A stretch of DNA of 64,000 nucleotides, taken from positions 1 through 64,000 of the forward strand of contig CALRPI020000018.1 in the NCBI GenBank assembly GCA_943370025.1. The letters are read 5' to 3'. A program made the translations under genes and the position numbers. The stretch is from JAAUUE01 sp943370025 (lineage in GTDB: Bacteria; Cyanobacteriota; Cyanobacteriia; Cyanobacteriales; JAAUUE01). The notes under the pieces are model-generated. The model ran no database searches and was not told the origin of the DNA. It saw only the letters and a program-made list of their open reading frames with translations. Shown piece after piece: positions 7,757-16,767 of the stretch (position 1 is the first letter of the stretch; each line of letters starts with the position of its first letter).

Positions 7757-8455
7757 CTATACAGCTAAGAATTGTTGGATGACATCTTGGCTGAGTTCGC
7801 TAGTTGCTCCAGAGGCGACGATGCCGCCTTTTTGCATGGCGTAGTACCAATCAGCTTGGCGGACAAAATGCAGATGTTGCTCCACTAAGAGAACCGAGAT
7901 GCCTGTGGCTTTGACTACTTGTTTGATTGCCGATTCAATATCCAGAATGATTGAAGGTTGAATCCCTTCGGTGGGTTCATCGAGGACTAATAGTTTGGGT
8001 TTGCCCATCAAGGCACGAGCGATCGCTAATTGTTGTTGTTGTCCACCACTCAAATCTCCGCCCATTCGCCAGAGCATAGTTTTCAGGACAGGAAATAGAT
8101 CGAAAATTTCTTCAGGAATTTCTTGATTTTTCGGGGGATTATCTAGCGCCTCTAAGCCGATAATCAGGTTTTCTTTGACCGTCAAGCGGGCAATAACTTC
8201 TCGCCCTTGGGGAACGTAGCCAATGCCTAATCTGGCTCGTTTATCTGGCGAAAGATGATTGATGGGGCGATCGAGAAAATCCACACTACCTTTGCGGGGT
8301 TTGATCAATCCCATAATAGTTTTTAAGAGAGTAGTTTTGCCCACTCCATTCCGACCGATTAAGCAAATCATCTGCCCTTCAGGAACACTTAGATCCACAT
8401 CCCGGAGGATATGACTTTCACCGTAGTAAACATCCAAATTAGAAATTTTCAACAT
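7757..8455 (-). CDS. urtE: Urea ABC transporter ATP-binding protein UrtE
   Basis: 232-aa LivF-type ATPase. Walker A is GRNGVGKTT, the signature is LSGGQQQQLAIARAL, Walker B is LLVLDEPTEGIQ, and the switch histidine sits in LLVEQHLHF. The family powers branched-chain amino acid/amide uptake. The urea assignment rests on the UrtA-type binding protein at the head of this operon. It is the last gene of urtABCDE, 131 bp after urtD, and that spacer contains a GGGCGCAAAG/CTTGTGCCC hairpin. Confidence 0.92.
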   Translation of the reverse strand: MLKISNLDVYYGESHILRDVDLSVPEGQMICLIGRNGVGKTTLLKTIMGLIKPRKGSVDFLDRPINHLSPDKRARLGIGYVPQGREVIARLTVKENLIIGLEALDNPPKNQEIPEEIFDLFPVLKTMLWRMGGDLSGGQQQQLAIARALMGKPKLLVLDEPTEGIQPSIILDIESAIKQVVKATGISVLLVEQHLHFVRQADWYYAMQKGGIVASGATSELSQDVIQQFLAV

Positions 8456-8586
8456 AGGATTTTTGATATTTTGATTTCTCGTTTGCGGTCATGTACCTTG
8501 AGGGCGCAAAGCCTTGTGCCCGTAAAATTGGCTGTACCTTATTGACTTAAGAACTGAAATTAAGAACAACTAAACTTTTTTTACTT

Positions 8587-9339
8587 CTATTCATGCTCTT
8601 CTTGACTGCCTAAGTAAACTTCAATAACCTTGGGATCATTTTGCACTTCCTCGAAGTTTCCTTCACAGAGGACTGTTCCCTCATGGAGAACTGTCACCTT
8701 CCTTGCTATTTGGCGGACAAATTCCATGTCATGTTCAATAACTACGATCGAGTGACTTTCCGCTAGAGCTAACAATAAACTGCCCACATTTTCGGTTTCT
8801 TCATCGGTCAACCCAGCCACCGGTTCATCTACTAGTAATAAATCCGGAGATTGTGCCACTAACATGCCAATTTCTAGGCGCTGCTTTTCTCCGTGGGAGA
8901 GCAATGCTGCCTGCATATCAACTTTGGCAGTTAAACCAACGGTTTCTAGTAAGCCCCCAATAGTCTGTTTTTCTTGGCTAGGAACCTTACCAAATAGGGT
9001 AGAGAAAACATTTTTATTACGGTTACAAGCAATCTCAAAATTTTCTCTCGTGGTCAGGTTGAGATAGATCCTTGGAGTTTGAAACTTCCGCCCAATGCCT
9101 AAGAGAGCTACTTGATGTTCTGAGAATTTTCTTAAATCTTGCCCCTTAAAGGAAACCTTGCCGATCGTCGGCTTAACTTTCCCCGTGATGGTATCCAAAA
9201 AGGTAGTTTTTCCGGCTCCATTGGGACCAATAATTACCCGTAGTTCTCCGGGTTCCATGCTGAAGTTAAGATTATTCAGAGCTTTAAAACCATCAAAACT
9301 TACTGTAAGATTATCAATTTCTAAGATTTTATCTGCCAT
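8587..9339 (-). CDS. urtD: Urea ABC transporter ATP-binding protein UrtD
   Basis: 250-aa LivG-type ATPase: Walker A GPNGAGKTTFLD, LLSHGEKQRLEIGM as the divergent signature typical of UrtD, Walker B LLLVDEPVAGLTDEE, and the switch histidine in VVIEHDMEFVR. It works with UrtE to drive the UrtB/UrtC permease. It is fourth in the operon, 71 bp after urtC. Confidence 0.93.
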   Translation of the reverse strand: MADKILEIDNLTVSFDGFKALNNLNFSMEPGELRVIIGPNGAGKTTFLDTITGKVKPTIGKVSFKGQDLRKFSEHQVALLGIGRKFQTPRIYLNLTTRENFEIACNRNKNVFSTLFGKVPSQEKQTIGGLLETVGLTAKVDMQAALLSHGEKQRLEIGMLVAQSPDLLLVDEPVAGLTDEETENVGSLLLALAESHSIVVIEHDMEFVRQIARKVTVLHEGTVLCEGNFEEVQNDPKVIEVYLGSQEEHE

Positions 9340-9410
9340 GGAGTTAATAATTTGGGGGTAAAAATATCCTGCACAATAGTCAAAGTATTCGCACTAGCTC
9401 TAGGGTTAAC

Positions 9411-10562
9411 CTACTTACTTAAGGTCTCTTTTTCCATCTGGATTTCTGGGTCTGTTTCTAAGCTAGGATAGGTGGCAATTTTCTTGCCGCCGAGGAGTTT
9501 TTGGACTTGAGCTAAACCCTCAGTTCGGAGCCAACCAACCAAGCCATCGGGCAACACCGTCACCACAATTAGGAATAATGCTCCTTGGAAAAATAGCCAA
9601 ATATCGGGAAATTGTTCACTCAACAAACTCTTGCCAAAATTAACTACCAAAGTCCCTAAAATTGCCCCCACTAAGCTGGCTCTACCCCCCACAGCAACCC
9701 AGATCACCATTTCAATAGAAAAAGCAATATCCATCGCCTTAGGAGAAATCAAACCCGTTTGCACCGTAAACATTGCCCCTGATAATCCAGCAAGAGCAGC
9801 AGAAATGCCAAATACTAACACCTTAAATCCCGTAGGGTTATAGCCCGAAAACCTCACCCGGCTCTCGTCATCTCGAATTGCCACGAGTAGTTTGCCAAAT
9901 CGGCCACTGGTTAACCAACGGCACAGGGCATAAGTCCCAGCTAAAACGACGATCGTTAGGGTATAAAAGACAAACTGGGTTTGGGGATCACTAACTGATA
10001 CGCCGAGGATGGTTTTGAAGTTGGTTAAACCGTTGGTGCCATTGAATAGCTTTTGTTGCCCGTTGAAGAAGTTGAAAAAGACGATCGTCGCCGCTTGGGT
10101 GAGAATCGAGAAATATACACCCCGAATCCGGTTCCTGAATACTAAATAACCCAATACTGATCCAAGAATCAAAGGGAACAAAAGAACTGCGATCGCACTA
10201 AACCCAAAACTACTAAAGGGTTGCCAGAAAAATGGCAATTCTGTACCTCCGTAGAGGTTCATAAATTCGGGCATTTTTCCCGGTTCTAGGGGGGCCAACT
10301 GAAGATGCATGGCGATCGCATAGCCTCCCAAGGCAAAAAATACCCCATGACCTAAACTTAATAACCCCGTGTAGCCCCAGATCAGATCAATAGCTAGGGC
10401 AGCGATCGCCAGTGCCAGAAATCTCCCCAGTAAGTTCAGCCGGAACCCCTGCACAAACAGAGGCACAAGCAAAATCAGAACGAGGGCAACTCCCACCACA
10501 ATCCCTACTTCCAACAACAATTTATTCCCAGATTTTTCCTTCAGTCTACTAGCCAGATTCAT
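9411..10562 (-). CDS. urtC: Urea ABC transporter permease UrtC
   Basis: 383-aa LivM-type permease with about nine transmembrane helices. Family signatures are GLLSLGHGVFFALGGYA near residue 70 and GFKVLVFGISAALAGLSGAM around residue 250. It forms the urea channel with UrtB. A 189-bp spacer separates it from urtB and is filled with dispersed repeats, so the distal genes may depend on read-through of that sequence. Confidence 0.93.
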   Translation of the reverse strand: MNLASRLKEKSGNKLLLEVGIVVGVALVLILLVPLFVQGFRLNLLGRFLALAIAALAIDLIWGYTGLLSLGHGVFFALGGYAIAMHLQLAPLEPGKMPEFMNLYGGTELPFFWQPFSSFGFSAIAVLLFPLILGSVLGYLVFRNRIRGVYFSILTQAATIVFFNFFNGQQKLFNGTNGLTNFKTILGVSVSDPQTQFVFYTLTIVVLAGTYALCRWLTSGRFGKLLVAIRDDESRVRFSGYNPTGFKVLVFGISAALAGLSGAMFTVQTGLISPKAMDIAFSIEMVIWVAVGGRASLVGAILGTLVVNFGKSLLSEQFPDIWLFFQGALFLIVVTVLPDGLVGWLRTEGLAQVQKLLGGKKIATYPSLETDPEIQMEKETLSK

Positions 10563-10579
10563 CGCTATAACTCCCCCTT

Positions 10580-10705
10580 TAATCAGTTATCAGTTATCAG
10601 TTAGCAATTTTAGCAATTAGCAGTTATCAGTTATTTTTGTTAGAGGTCATTTATAAAGTGGCTAGAGGGTTTAATTTTTCGTCCCCTCCGGGGACAAAAA
10701 ATCTG
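10580..10705. repeat. CAGTTATCAGTTA repeats plus dispersed hairpin
   Basis: Spacer inside the urt operon. About 55 bp of degenerate CAGTTAT heptamers (like those at 22336-22450 and 45768-45800) is followed by an inverted copy of the TTATAAAGTGGCTA repeat and a CCCCTCCGGGG hairpin matching 3394-3460. No gene is present. Confidence 0.6.
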
Positions 10706-10751
10706 ATTTTATAAATAGTTTCTTAACTGTTAACTGGTAACTGTTCACTGT

Positions 10752-11921
10752 CTATGCGTCCACAGTCCGACCCTTCTGGGGGAAGATGCCCCCTGGACGG
10801 AATTGTAGGAAGCTAATAATTAAGAAAAATACCATCACCTTTGCCATACTGGCGGTGGCAAAGAAGGTAAAGAAATCGGCTAGGGGTTTGATGGGTTGGA
10901 CGAGGAGGGCGATCGTTCCTGAACCGACAAAGTAGTTGAGGGTGCCAATGGCGATCGCCGCTACCACACTACCCGCCAGCTTGCCCACACCGCCAACCAC
11001 CACCACCATAAAAGTATCTACCACGTAGTTTTGCCCCGTATTAGGTCCCACAGAACCCAAGAGACTAATTGCACAACCAGCAATTCCGGCTAAACCTGAG
11101 CCGAGGGCAAAGGTGAGAGAATCGACCTGTTGGGTAGGTATTCCTAGGCAAGCACTCATGGTGCGGTTTTGGGTGACAGACCTGATTCTTAAGCCCCACC
11201 GGGATTTTTGTAAGAATAGATAAATCCCCAGCATACAGGCAGCAGTCAGAAAAATAATGAATAGGCGAGCGTAGGGAATTTGAAAAGTGCCGAAGACCTT
11301 CACCCCGCCCCGGAGCCAAGCTGGAGCCGTCACATCGACGTTTTGCGCCCCAAACCAAGGTTTTGTCACCGTCAGTTTGAAAGTTTGAGCGAGAATAAAA
11401 CCTGTAGCACCGCTAATCCCTAGACAGACTGGGAGCATGATTGACCAGACGATGGTTTTAATGCGATCGTAATCTGCCCGCTTAGAAATAAACCATAATC
11501 CGCCAAAAAATAAGGTAGAAAAGATAACTAAACCAATAAGAATTACACCATTCAAACTGCGAACAAACTGTTGCAGAATCAGACTGACACCCCAAGTTGC
11601 CAAAAGAGTTTCGAGGGGACGACCGTAGAGGTAGCGAATTACGCCTCGTTCGAGGAGAATCCCAAACCCCGCCGTCAAGAAAAAAGCTACGGGCAAGGCA
11701 AAAATGATATAAGTATCTGACCAAGGACTGCCAAAGGTTTTGAAGATATTTTGCACCACAAAAGTAGTGTAAGCCCCCAGCATCATAAATTCGCCATGAG
11801 CCATATTAATTACGCCCATCAGCCCAAAGACGATCGCCAAACCTAGGGCTGCTATAAGCAATACAGCACCAATACTAACACCATTAAATAAGCCTTCCAA
11901 TAATCCTTGAACAATCAGCAC
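10752..11921 (-). CDS. urtB: Urea ABC transporter permease UrtB
   Basis: 389-aa LivH-type permease. It has GLMGVINMAHGEFMMLGAYT in the first helices, TWGVSLILQQFVR and GGVGKLAGSVVAA, all typical of UrtB, with about nine transmembrane helices. It partners with UrtC in the inner membrane. It begins 79 bp after urtA, separated by a perfect 16-bp hairpin that may lower its expression relative to the binding protein. Confidence 0.93.
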   Translation of the reverse strand: MLIVQGLLEGLFNGVSIGAVLLIAALGLAIVFGLMGVINMAHGEFMMLGAYTTFVVQNIFKTFGSPWSDTYIIFALPVAFFLTAGFGILLERGVIRYLYGRPLETLLATWGVSLILQQFVRSLNGVILIGLVIFSTLFFGGLWFISKRADYDRIKTIVWSIMLPVCLGISGATGFILAQTFKLTVTKPWFGAQNVDVTAPAWLRGGVKVFGTFQIPYARLFIIFLTAACMLGIYLFLQKSRWGLRIRSVTQNRTMSACLGIPTQQVDSLTFALGSGLAGIAGCAISLLGSVGPNTGQNYVVDTFMVVVVGGVGKLAGSVVAAIAIGTLNYFVGSGTIALLVQPIKPLADFFTFFATASMAKVMVFFLIISFLQFRPGGIFPQKGRTVDA

Positions 11922-11959
11922 TATCTTCTCCTAATAGCTAGTTTTTTAGGCATGGAATT

Positions 11960-11994
11960 AAGAATAATGCCGCGCAATGCGCGGCATTATTCTT
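11960..11994 (-). promoter_or_regulatory. urtA-urtB intercistronic hairpin
   Basis: Perfect 16-bp stem with a 3-nt loop and the core CCGCGCAATGCGCGG, beginning 6 bp after the urtA stop codon. Hairpins at this point in binding-protein operons commonly act as attenuators or 3'-end stabilisers so that the binding protein is made in excess. The same CGCGC-NAT-GCGCG core occurs in front of psbQ (28001-28033). Confidence 0.6.
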
Positions 11995-12000
11995 GACTAA

Positions 12001-13347
12001 TTAGGTCTTGTACTTGCCACCCTTCTTAGAATCAGACCAGTCGCAGGCAAAGCCCTTGGTTTCAGTTACGAATTGATTCCAAGGAATGGGGACTACTGGT
12101 TGAGGAGTAGCTTGGACAATCTCAAATAGACCATCTTGGCGGATTTGACCGATGCGGACAATCTTGGAGATATGGTGATTTGGATTCATGGTTACCATGC
12201 CGCCGGGAGCATCGAAGGTAACACCGTAGGCAGCAGCCCGAACTTTTTCTAGATCGTCAGCGGTCTTAGCTTTTTCTACGGCAGCCTTCCAGAGATAAAC
12301 GGCGATGTAAGCGGCTTCCATGGGGTCGTTGGTGACTCGATCGTTACCATATTTCTTTTTAAAAGCATCAACAAACTTCTTGTTAGCAGGGCTTTCCACG
12401 GTCATGAAGTAGTTCCAAGCAGCGTAGTGACCCTTGAGGAATTCCACGCCGATCGCTTTCACTTCTTCTTCAGCAATACTCACAGACATAACTGGATACT
12501 TGTCTGCGGTTAGTCCTGCTCCCTGCATTTGCTTAAAGAAAGCCACATTGCTATCGCCATTGAGGGTGTTATAGATGACACCACCGTTGGGCAGAGCGGC
12601 TTTGATTTTGGTAATGATTGCGGTAACTTCAGTGTTGCCTAGGGGAAGATAATCCTCGCCCACGGTCTTACCACCCTTAGCGTCTAATTGAGCTTTGATG
12701 ATGGTGTTGGCAGTTCTAGGGAATACGTAGTCAGAACCAACTAGGAAAAATTCCTTGCCTTTCTTTTCTAGCAACCAATCTACAGAAGGCTCGATTTGTT
12801 GGTTAGGAGCAGCTCCGGTGTAGAAGATATTCTGGGAACATTCTTGACCTTCGTACTGCACGGGGTACCAAAGCATATGTTTTTTCTCTTCAAATACTGG
12901 CAACACTGCTTTCCGGCTAGCAGAAGTCCAGCAACCAAAGACCACAGCCACTTTGTCTTGGTCGATTAATTTCTTGGATTTCTCGGCAAAAGTGGGCCAA
13001 TCAGATGCCCCATCTTCCACAACTGCCTCAATCTTTTTGCCGAGAACACCACCAGCAGCGTTAATTTCTTCGATCGCTAGCTGTTCAGCATCTACTACAC
13101 TTTTTTCACTAATTGCCATCGTGCCACTCAAGGAGTGGAGAATGCCGACTTTGATTGTGCCACCGCCGCCTGCTGCGGGAGATGCTGCGGGGGAGCCTGC
13201 GGGAGATGCTGCGGGTGAACCTGTAGGGGATGCCGCTGGGCTACTACTTGCTGTGGGAGAACCACCACAGGCTTTCAGAAAAATACTTGTACCTACGGTA
13301 GCACCACCGTAAAGTAAAAATTTGCGTCTATTAATGCGCTTTGACAT
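12001..13347 (-). CDS. urtA: Urea ABC transporter substrate-binding protein UrtA
   Basis: 448-aa periplasmic lipoprotein. The twin-arginine-like signal NRRKFLLYG is followed by a lipobox with Cys27 (IFLKACGG), then a low-complexity SPAASPTG-type linker to about residue 63. The binding domain carries UrtA features such as MLWYPVQYEGQECSQNIFYT and VFGCWTSASRKAVLPVF. It captures urea for the UrtBCDE transporter. It is the first gene of the operon, with a canonical NtcA-activated promoter upstream, so expression should rise under nitrogen limitation. Confidence 0.95.
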   Translation of the reverse strand: MSKRINRRKFLLYGGATVGTSIFLKACGGSPTASSSPAASPTGSPAASPAGSPAASPAAGGGGTIKVGILHSLSGTMAISEKSVVDAEQLAIEEINAAGGVLGKKIEAVVEDGASDWPTFAEKSKKLIDQDKVAVVFGCWTSASRKAVLPVFEEKKHMLWYPVQYEGQECSQNIFYTGAAPNQQIEPSVDWLLEKKGKEFFLVGSDYVFPRTANTIIKAQLDAKGGKTVGEDYLPLGNTEVTAIITKIKAALPNGGVIYNTLNGDSNVAFFKQMQGAGLTADKYPVMSVSIAEEEVKAIGVEFLKGHYAAWNYFMTVESPANKKFVDAFKKKYGNDRVTNDPMEAAYIAVYLWKAAVEKAKTADDLEKVRAAAYGVTFDAPGGMVTMNPNHHISKIVRIGQIRQDGLFEIVQATPQPVVPIPWNQFVTETKGFACDWSDSKKGGKYKT

Positions 13348-13406
13348 GGTATTTCTAACCTCACTCCTTACATATCGATTTCATATCGAAATAATTCAAT
13401 CCGTTG

Positions 13407-13448
13407 ATAGTAGTGCTAGGTTAGCAATATTTTTGTAGCCTATGATAC
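13407..13448 (-). promoter_or_regulatory. NtcA-activated promoter of urtABCDE
   Basis: Read on the minus strand: GTATCATAGGCTAC (13448-13435) matches GTA-N8-TAC exactly, followed by 22 nt and TACTAT (13412-13407), a TAN3T -10 box. This is the canonical class II NtcA promoter geometry. The predicted transcript starts near 13400, about 50 nt before the urtA start. Confidence 0.85.
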
Positions 13449-13939
13449 AATCTCTCCTGATTTGATTTATCTCCATTTCCTTGGATTATGTATATACTTA
13501 CAGGGTAGTAAATTGGGTAGAGATAGATAAATCGCTGTGTCTTCAGTTACGTTTTTAGTAATAACGAATTGACCAGACATCGAAATCTTTATCTGATGGG
13601 GAGACTAACTTAATGCTATTTATTGAATATAAGTCAAGTTATCTACCAGAAGGAATTTAATCTACTGCTCTAATTAACTTAGTCAACATTAGTATAGAAA
13701 ATTTTAATTATTTCCTAGATCAACTATTAGTACATAAACTAAGTTCTGATCGCAAAAGTCAGCTAACTTAGCTGGGATCATTATAATTAAAGACTAAATT
13801 GCCAAATTACAGATTTTTTCTAATCAAGTTTAGAAAACCTGACTGGAGAATCCTCGTTTTTTCAGGAGGGTGGAAATTGTTCATCCTTCCTATCGAGTCT
13901 GGGATAATTCTCCTCTAGAATATATAGCTATCCTAAATA
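13449..13939. other. AT-rich intergenic region, no gene seen
   Basis: About 490 bp between the urt promoter and a nested inverted repeat, rich in A+T, with no ORF of coding character and no repeat I recognise. It could contain the ilvA promoter or an untranslated RNA, but nothing supports a specific call. Confidence 0.5.
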
Positions 13940-14152
13940 GGTTGAGAACGGCTTCCCCTCCGGGCTGCCGTGTACACACAAGTATTGATCATCTCGTTTA
14001 ATGGGGAGGATCCCCCTAAATCCCCCTTAAAAAGGGGGACTTAAATTAATTCTCCCCCCTTTTTAAGGGGGGCTGGGGGGATCAACTCCTGAAACGTAAT
14101 CGGAATGGACTTGTGTGTACACCGTAGCCCTCCGGGGGAGACGTTCTCAACC
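13940..14152. repeat. Nested inverted-repeat element (~213 bp)
   Basis: The outer arms start GGTTGAGAACG and end with its complement, and include GTGTACACACAAGT versus ACTTGTGTGTACAC. Inside sits a second element (14009-14083) with GATCCCCC...GGGGGGATC ends and CCCCTTTTTAAGGGG hairpins, of a type also found at 28540-28632, 44985-45016 and 62143-62176. It looks like one non-autonomous element inserted in another, 83 bp before ilvA. Confidence 0.6.
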
Positions 14153-14235
14153 CTCTAAAATCCTAAACTCAATAATTAGGATTACCATAGTCAGTTATTG
14201 ACTTTTAATTATTTACTGCCAACTAATCTTTATAT

Positions 14236-15744
14236 ATGTATTGTGACTACCTCGAACGCATCCTCACGGCTCGTGTCTATGATGTTGCCCAAGAAACTCC
14301 CCTAGAATATGCCCCTAATCTTTCCACCCGCCTTGAGAATAAATTGCTCCTGAAGCGGGAAGATATGCAATCGGTATTTTCCTTCAAGTTGCGGGGGGCT
14401 TATAACAAGATGGCTCAGTTGCCCCCGGATCTATTGGCACAAGGAGTTATTGCTGCTTCGGCGGGGAACCATGCCCAAGGCGTGGCTTTGGCAGCCAGTC
14501 GGCTGGGGACACGATCGATCATTGTCATGCCCGTCACTACCCCAGAGGTGAAGGTGAATGCGGTCAAAGCAAGGGGAGCAGAAGTAGTCCTCTACGGGAA
14601 TACCTACGATGATGCCTATACCCATGCCCGCCAGTTGGAGCAGGAGAAAAACTTGACATTTATTCATCCCTTTGATGATCCCGATGTGATTGCCGGGCAG
14701 GGGACGATCGGGATGGAGATTCTCCGCCAGTGTCAGCAGCCGATCCATGCGGTTTTTGTGGCGATCGGCGGTGGGGGCTTAATCTCTGGGATCGCTGCCT
14801 ATATCAAGAGATTACGCCCGGAAGTGAAAATTATTGGTGTGGAACCAGTGGATGCGGCGGCGATGTATCAATCTTTGGCGGCAGGCAAGCGGGTTCGTTT
14901 ACCCCAAGTGGGTTTATTTGCCGATGGAGTGGCAGTACGAGAAGTAGGAGTAGAGACTTTCCGTTTGTGTCAGCAGTACGTGGATGAAATTATTTTGGTG
15001 GATACCGATGATACCTGTGCGGCTATTAAAGATGTGTTTGAAGATACTCGATCGATCCTTGAACCGGCTGGGGCATTGGCGATCGCTGGGGCAAAAGCCT
15101 ACGTGGAACGGGAACAGATCACCGGAAAAACCCTAGTGGCGATCGCCTGTGGCGCAAATATGAATTTCGATCGCCTCAGATTCGTCGCTGAACGAGCTGA
15201 ACTGGGGGAACGGCGGGAGGCGATATTTGCTGTGAATATTCCTGAATCGCCGGGCAGTCTGCGGAGATTTTGTGATTGCTTGGGCGATCGCAATCTAACC
15301 GAATTTAGCTATCGGATTGCCGATTCCCAAGCGGCACATATTTTTGTCGGCTTGCAAATCAAAAACCGAGCTGATGCCGCCCAGATGGTGCAAGGCTTCG
15401 AGTCCTGTGGATTTAAAACTATTGATCTCACGGATGATGAACTCACTAAACTCCATCTCCGTCACATGGTGGGGGGGCGATCGCCTTTGGCACATAATGA
15501 ATTGCTCTATCGGTTTGAGTTTCCAGAGCGACCGGGGGCTTTGCGGTTGTTTGTCAATTCCATGAGTCCCAACTGGAATATTAGTTTATTTCACTATCGG
15601 AACCACGGCGCAGACTACGGCAGGATAGTGGTGGGAACCCAAGTCCCGCCCCAAGAAATGGCAGATTGGCAAGCCTTTCTAGATACCCTCGGCTATCAAT
15701 ACTGGGATGAGAGTCAGAATCTGGCTTATAAGCTATTTCTTTAA
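14236..15744 (+). CDS. ilvA: Threonine ammonia-lyase, biosynthetic
   Basis: 502-aa PLP enzyme converting threonine to 2-oxobutanoate, the first step of isoleucine synthesis. The catalytic domain (about residues 1-320) has the PLP-lysine motif SVFSFKLRGAYN and the phosphate-binding GGGGLISG. The C-terminal part holds two ACT-like regulatory domains (about 333-405 and 425-500) that give isoleucine feedback in the family. A diverged copy of the last 40 codons lies 731 bp downstream, beyond the BrnT/BrnA genes, so this 3' end may have been exchanged or duplicated when that module arrived. Confidence 0.94.
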   Translation: MYCDYLERILTARVYDVAQETPLEYAPNLSTRLENKLLLKREDMQSVFSFKLRGAYNKMAQLPPDLLAQGVIAASAGNHAQGVALAASRLGTRSIIVMPVTTPEVKVNAVKARGAEVVLYGNTYDDAYTHARQLEQEKNLTFIHPFDDPDVIAGQGTIGMEILRQCQQPIHAVFVAIGGGGLISGIAAYIKRLRPEVKIIGVEPVDAAAMYQSLAAGKRVRLPQVGLFADGVAVREVGVETFRLCQQYVDEIILVDTDDTCAAIKDVFEDTRSILEPAGALAIAGAKAYVEREQITGKTLVAIACGANMNFDRLRFVAERAELGERREAIFAVNIPESPGSLRRFCDCLGDRNLTEFSYRIADSQAAHIFVGLQIKNRADAAQMVQGFESCGFKTIDLTDDELTKLHLRHMVGGRSPLAHNELLYRFEFPERPGALRLFVNSMSPNWNISLFHYRNHGADYGRIVVGTQVPPQEMADWQAFLDTLGYQYWDESQNLAYKLFL

Positions 15745-15907
15745 GGAGGAAAGTACCGGGAGATACAGGGAGGTAAGGGAATAAATAAGTATCTGGTTTG
15801 ATCATTATTATTGATGAAGATGGCTAACGGCTTGCGCTTCACCGGAAGAAAACAAAGCTTGCTACGCAACCAATAGCAGATACCGCCGTTCTGAGTTCAA
15901 GCTCTTG

Positions 15908-16186
15908 TTATGCTTGATGCTGAGTTTTTTTGCTCTCTATATATTGGCGCAAAACGTTGTTAATTAGAGTTTTATGCTGTTCTCCTTGAGCCTGAAACCA
16001 CTGCTTCACGTCAGGATCAAGCTGAACTAGGTTATGGGCTTTATCTGCTGGAATGCGTAAAGTCGCTTGTTCAAAAAAATCATCTGTCAGCGGTGGAATA
16101 TCTGAATAATCAATATTCTCTTCTGACCTTGATTCTAAAGCTGCCCAATTAGTACGAGAGGTACTGTTCAAATCTTTTTTGCTCAT
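15908..16186 (-). CDS. brnA: BrnA-type antitoxin
   Basis: 92 aa with a C-terminal DUF4415/BrnA segment: TLRIPADKAHNLVQLDPDVKQWFQ and LINNVLRQYIES, a ribbon-helix-helix-like DNA-binding and toxin-neutralising region. It overlaps the upstream toxin gene by 38 bp, the usual brnT-brnA order. It should bind BrnT and repress the operon. There is no long spacer after it, and ilvA ends 160 bp away convergently. Confidence 0.82.
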   Translation of the reverse strand: MSKKDLNSTSRTNWAALESRSEENIDYSDIPPLTDDFFEQATLRIPADKAHNLVQLDPDVKQWFQAQGEQHKTLINNVLRQYIESKKTQHQA

Positions 16187-16427
16187 GACGGTTGGCTCTT
16201 CGTGCTGAAATGATTCGGATTATATCTTTTCGACGTTCTGTCCAGACTATTACCGCTATCCCAAAACCGAGAAAACCGATCCCGATCCAGCGATCTTCGC
16301 CATAATCAAAACGATCATCTAGCTCAATCAGCATTTCACCATCAAACATTGAGAGAACATCAGCAAAATCAATCTCATGTTTACGGATGTTTTCAAGATT
16401 TTTTGCTTCGTCCCATTCAAATTGCAT
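16149..16427 (-). CDS. brnT: BrnT-type RNase toxin
   Basis: 92-aa RelE-superfamily toxin. It begins FEWDEAKNLENIRKHEIDF (the W-D-x-x-K-x-x-x-N-x-x-K-H signature of BrnT) and has ISARRANRHEQKRFE near the end, with the conserved SARRA arginines. Members cleave RNA and halt translation until neutralised by BrnA. It sits between the intact ilvA gene and a displaced copy of the ilvA 3' end, which suggests horizontal arrival. Confidence 0.87.
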   Translation of the reverse strand: MQFEWDEAKNLENIRKHEIDFADVLSMFDGEMLIELDDRFDYGEDRWIGIGFLGFGIAVIVWTERRKDIIRIISARRANRHEQKRFEQYLSY

Positions 16428-16475
16428 GAAGGATTAGGGTATGACAGATTAAACTAACCTCTTTTATTATCACGC

Positions 16476-16598
16476 ATGACGGTTTTGGGAACTCAAGTCC
16501 TGCCCCAAAAAATGACAGAATGGCAAGCATTTCTCGATACCCTAGGCTATCAATACTGGGATGAGAGTCAGAATCCGGCTTATAAGCTGTTTCTTTAA
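16476..16598 (+). pseudogene. Displaced ilvA 3'-end fragment
   Basis: Forty codons plus stop that align without gaps to the last 40 codons of ilvA. 32 of 40 residues are identical, ending QYWDESQNPAYKLFL. It has no catalytic part and cannot be functional. The divergence shows it is not a recent tandem copy. More likely the incoming segment carried its own ilvA end and pushed the original end downstream, or the reverse. Confidence 0.85.
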
Positions 16599-16604
16599 TG
16601 AGGA

Positions 16605-16634
16605 GTTCGGGTTAAGGGCTTTTTGAGGGGTGGC
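16605..16634. repeat. Second copy of 493-550 repeat
   Basis: GTTCGGGTTAAGGGC followed by TTTTTGAGGGG, the inverted counterpart of 493-520. It starts 7 bp after the ilvA fragment stop and marks the right end of the rearranged segment. Confidence 0.5.
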
Positions 16635-16767
16635 GCAATGTGTCGCTCCTCAAAAAGTCTAATTTTATATGCGCATCACGCGCACAAAACCAGGAACCTT
16701 AGCTTATTCCGAGGGTGCAGTTAGCAACCGCCCTGTCGCTCGCCACCTTAGCTAGAGAAATCCATTC

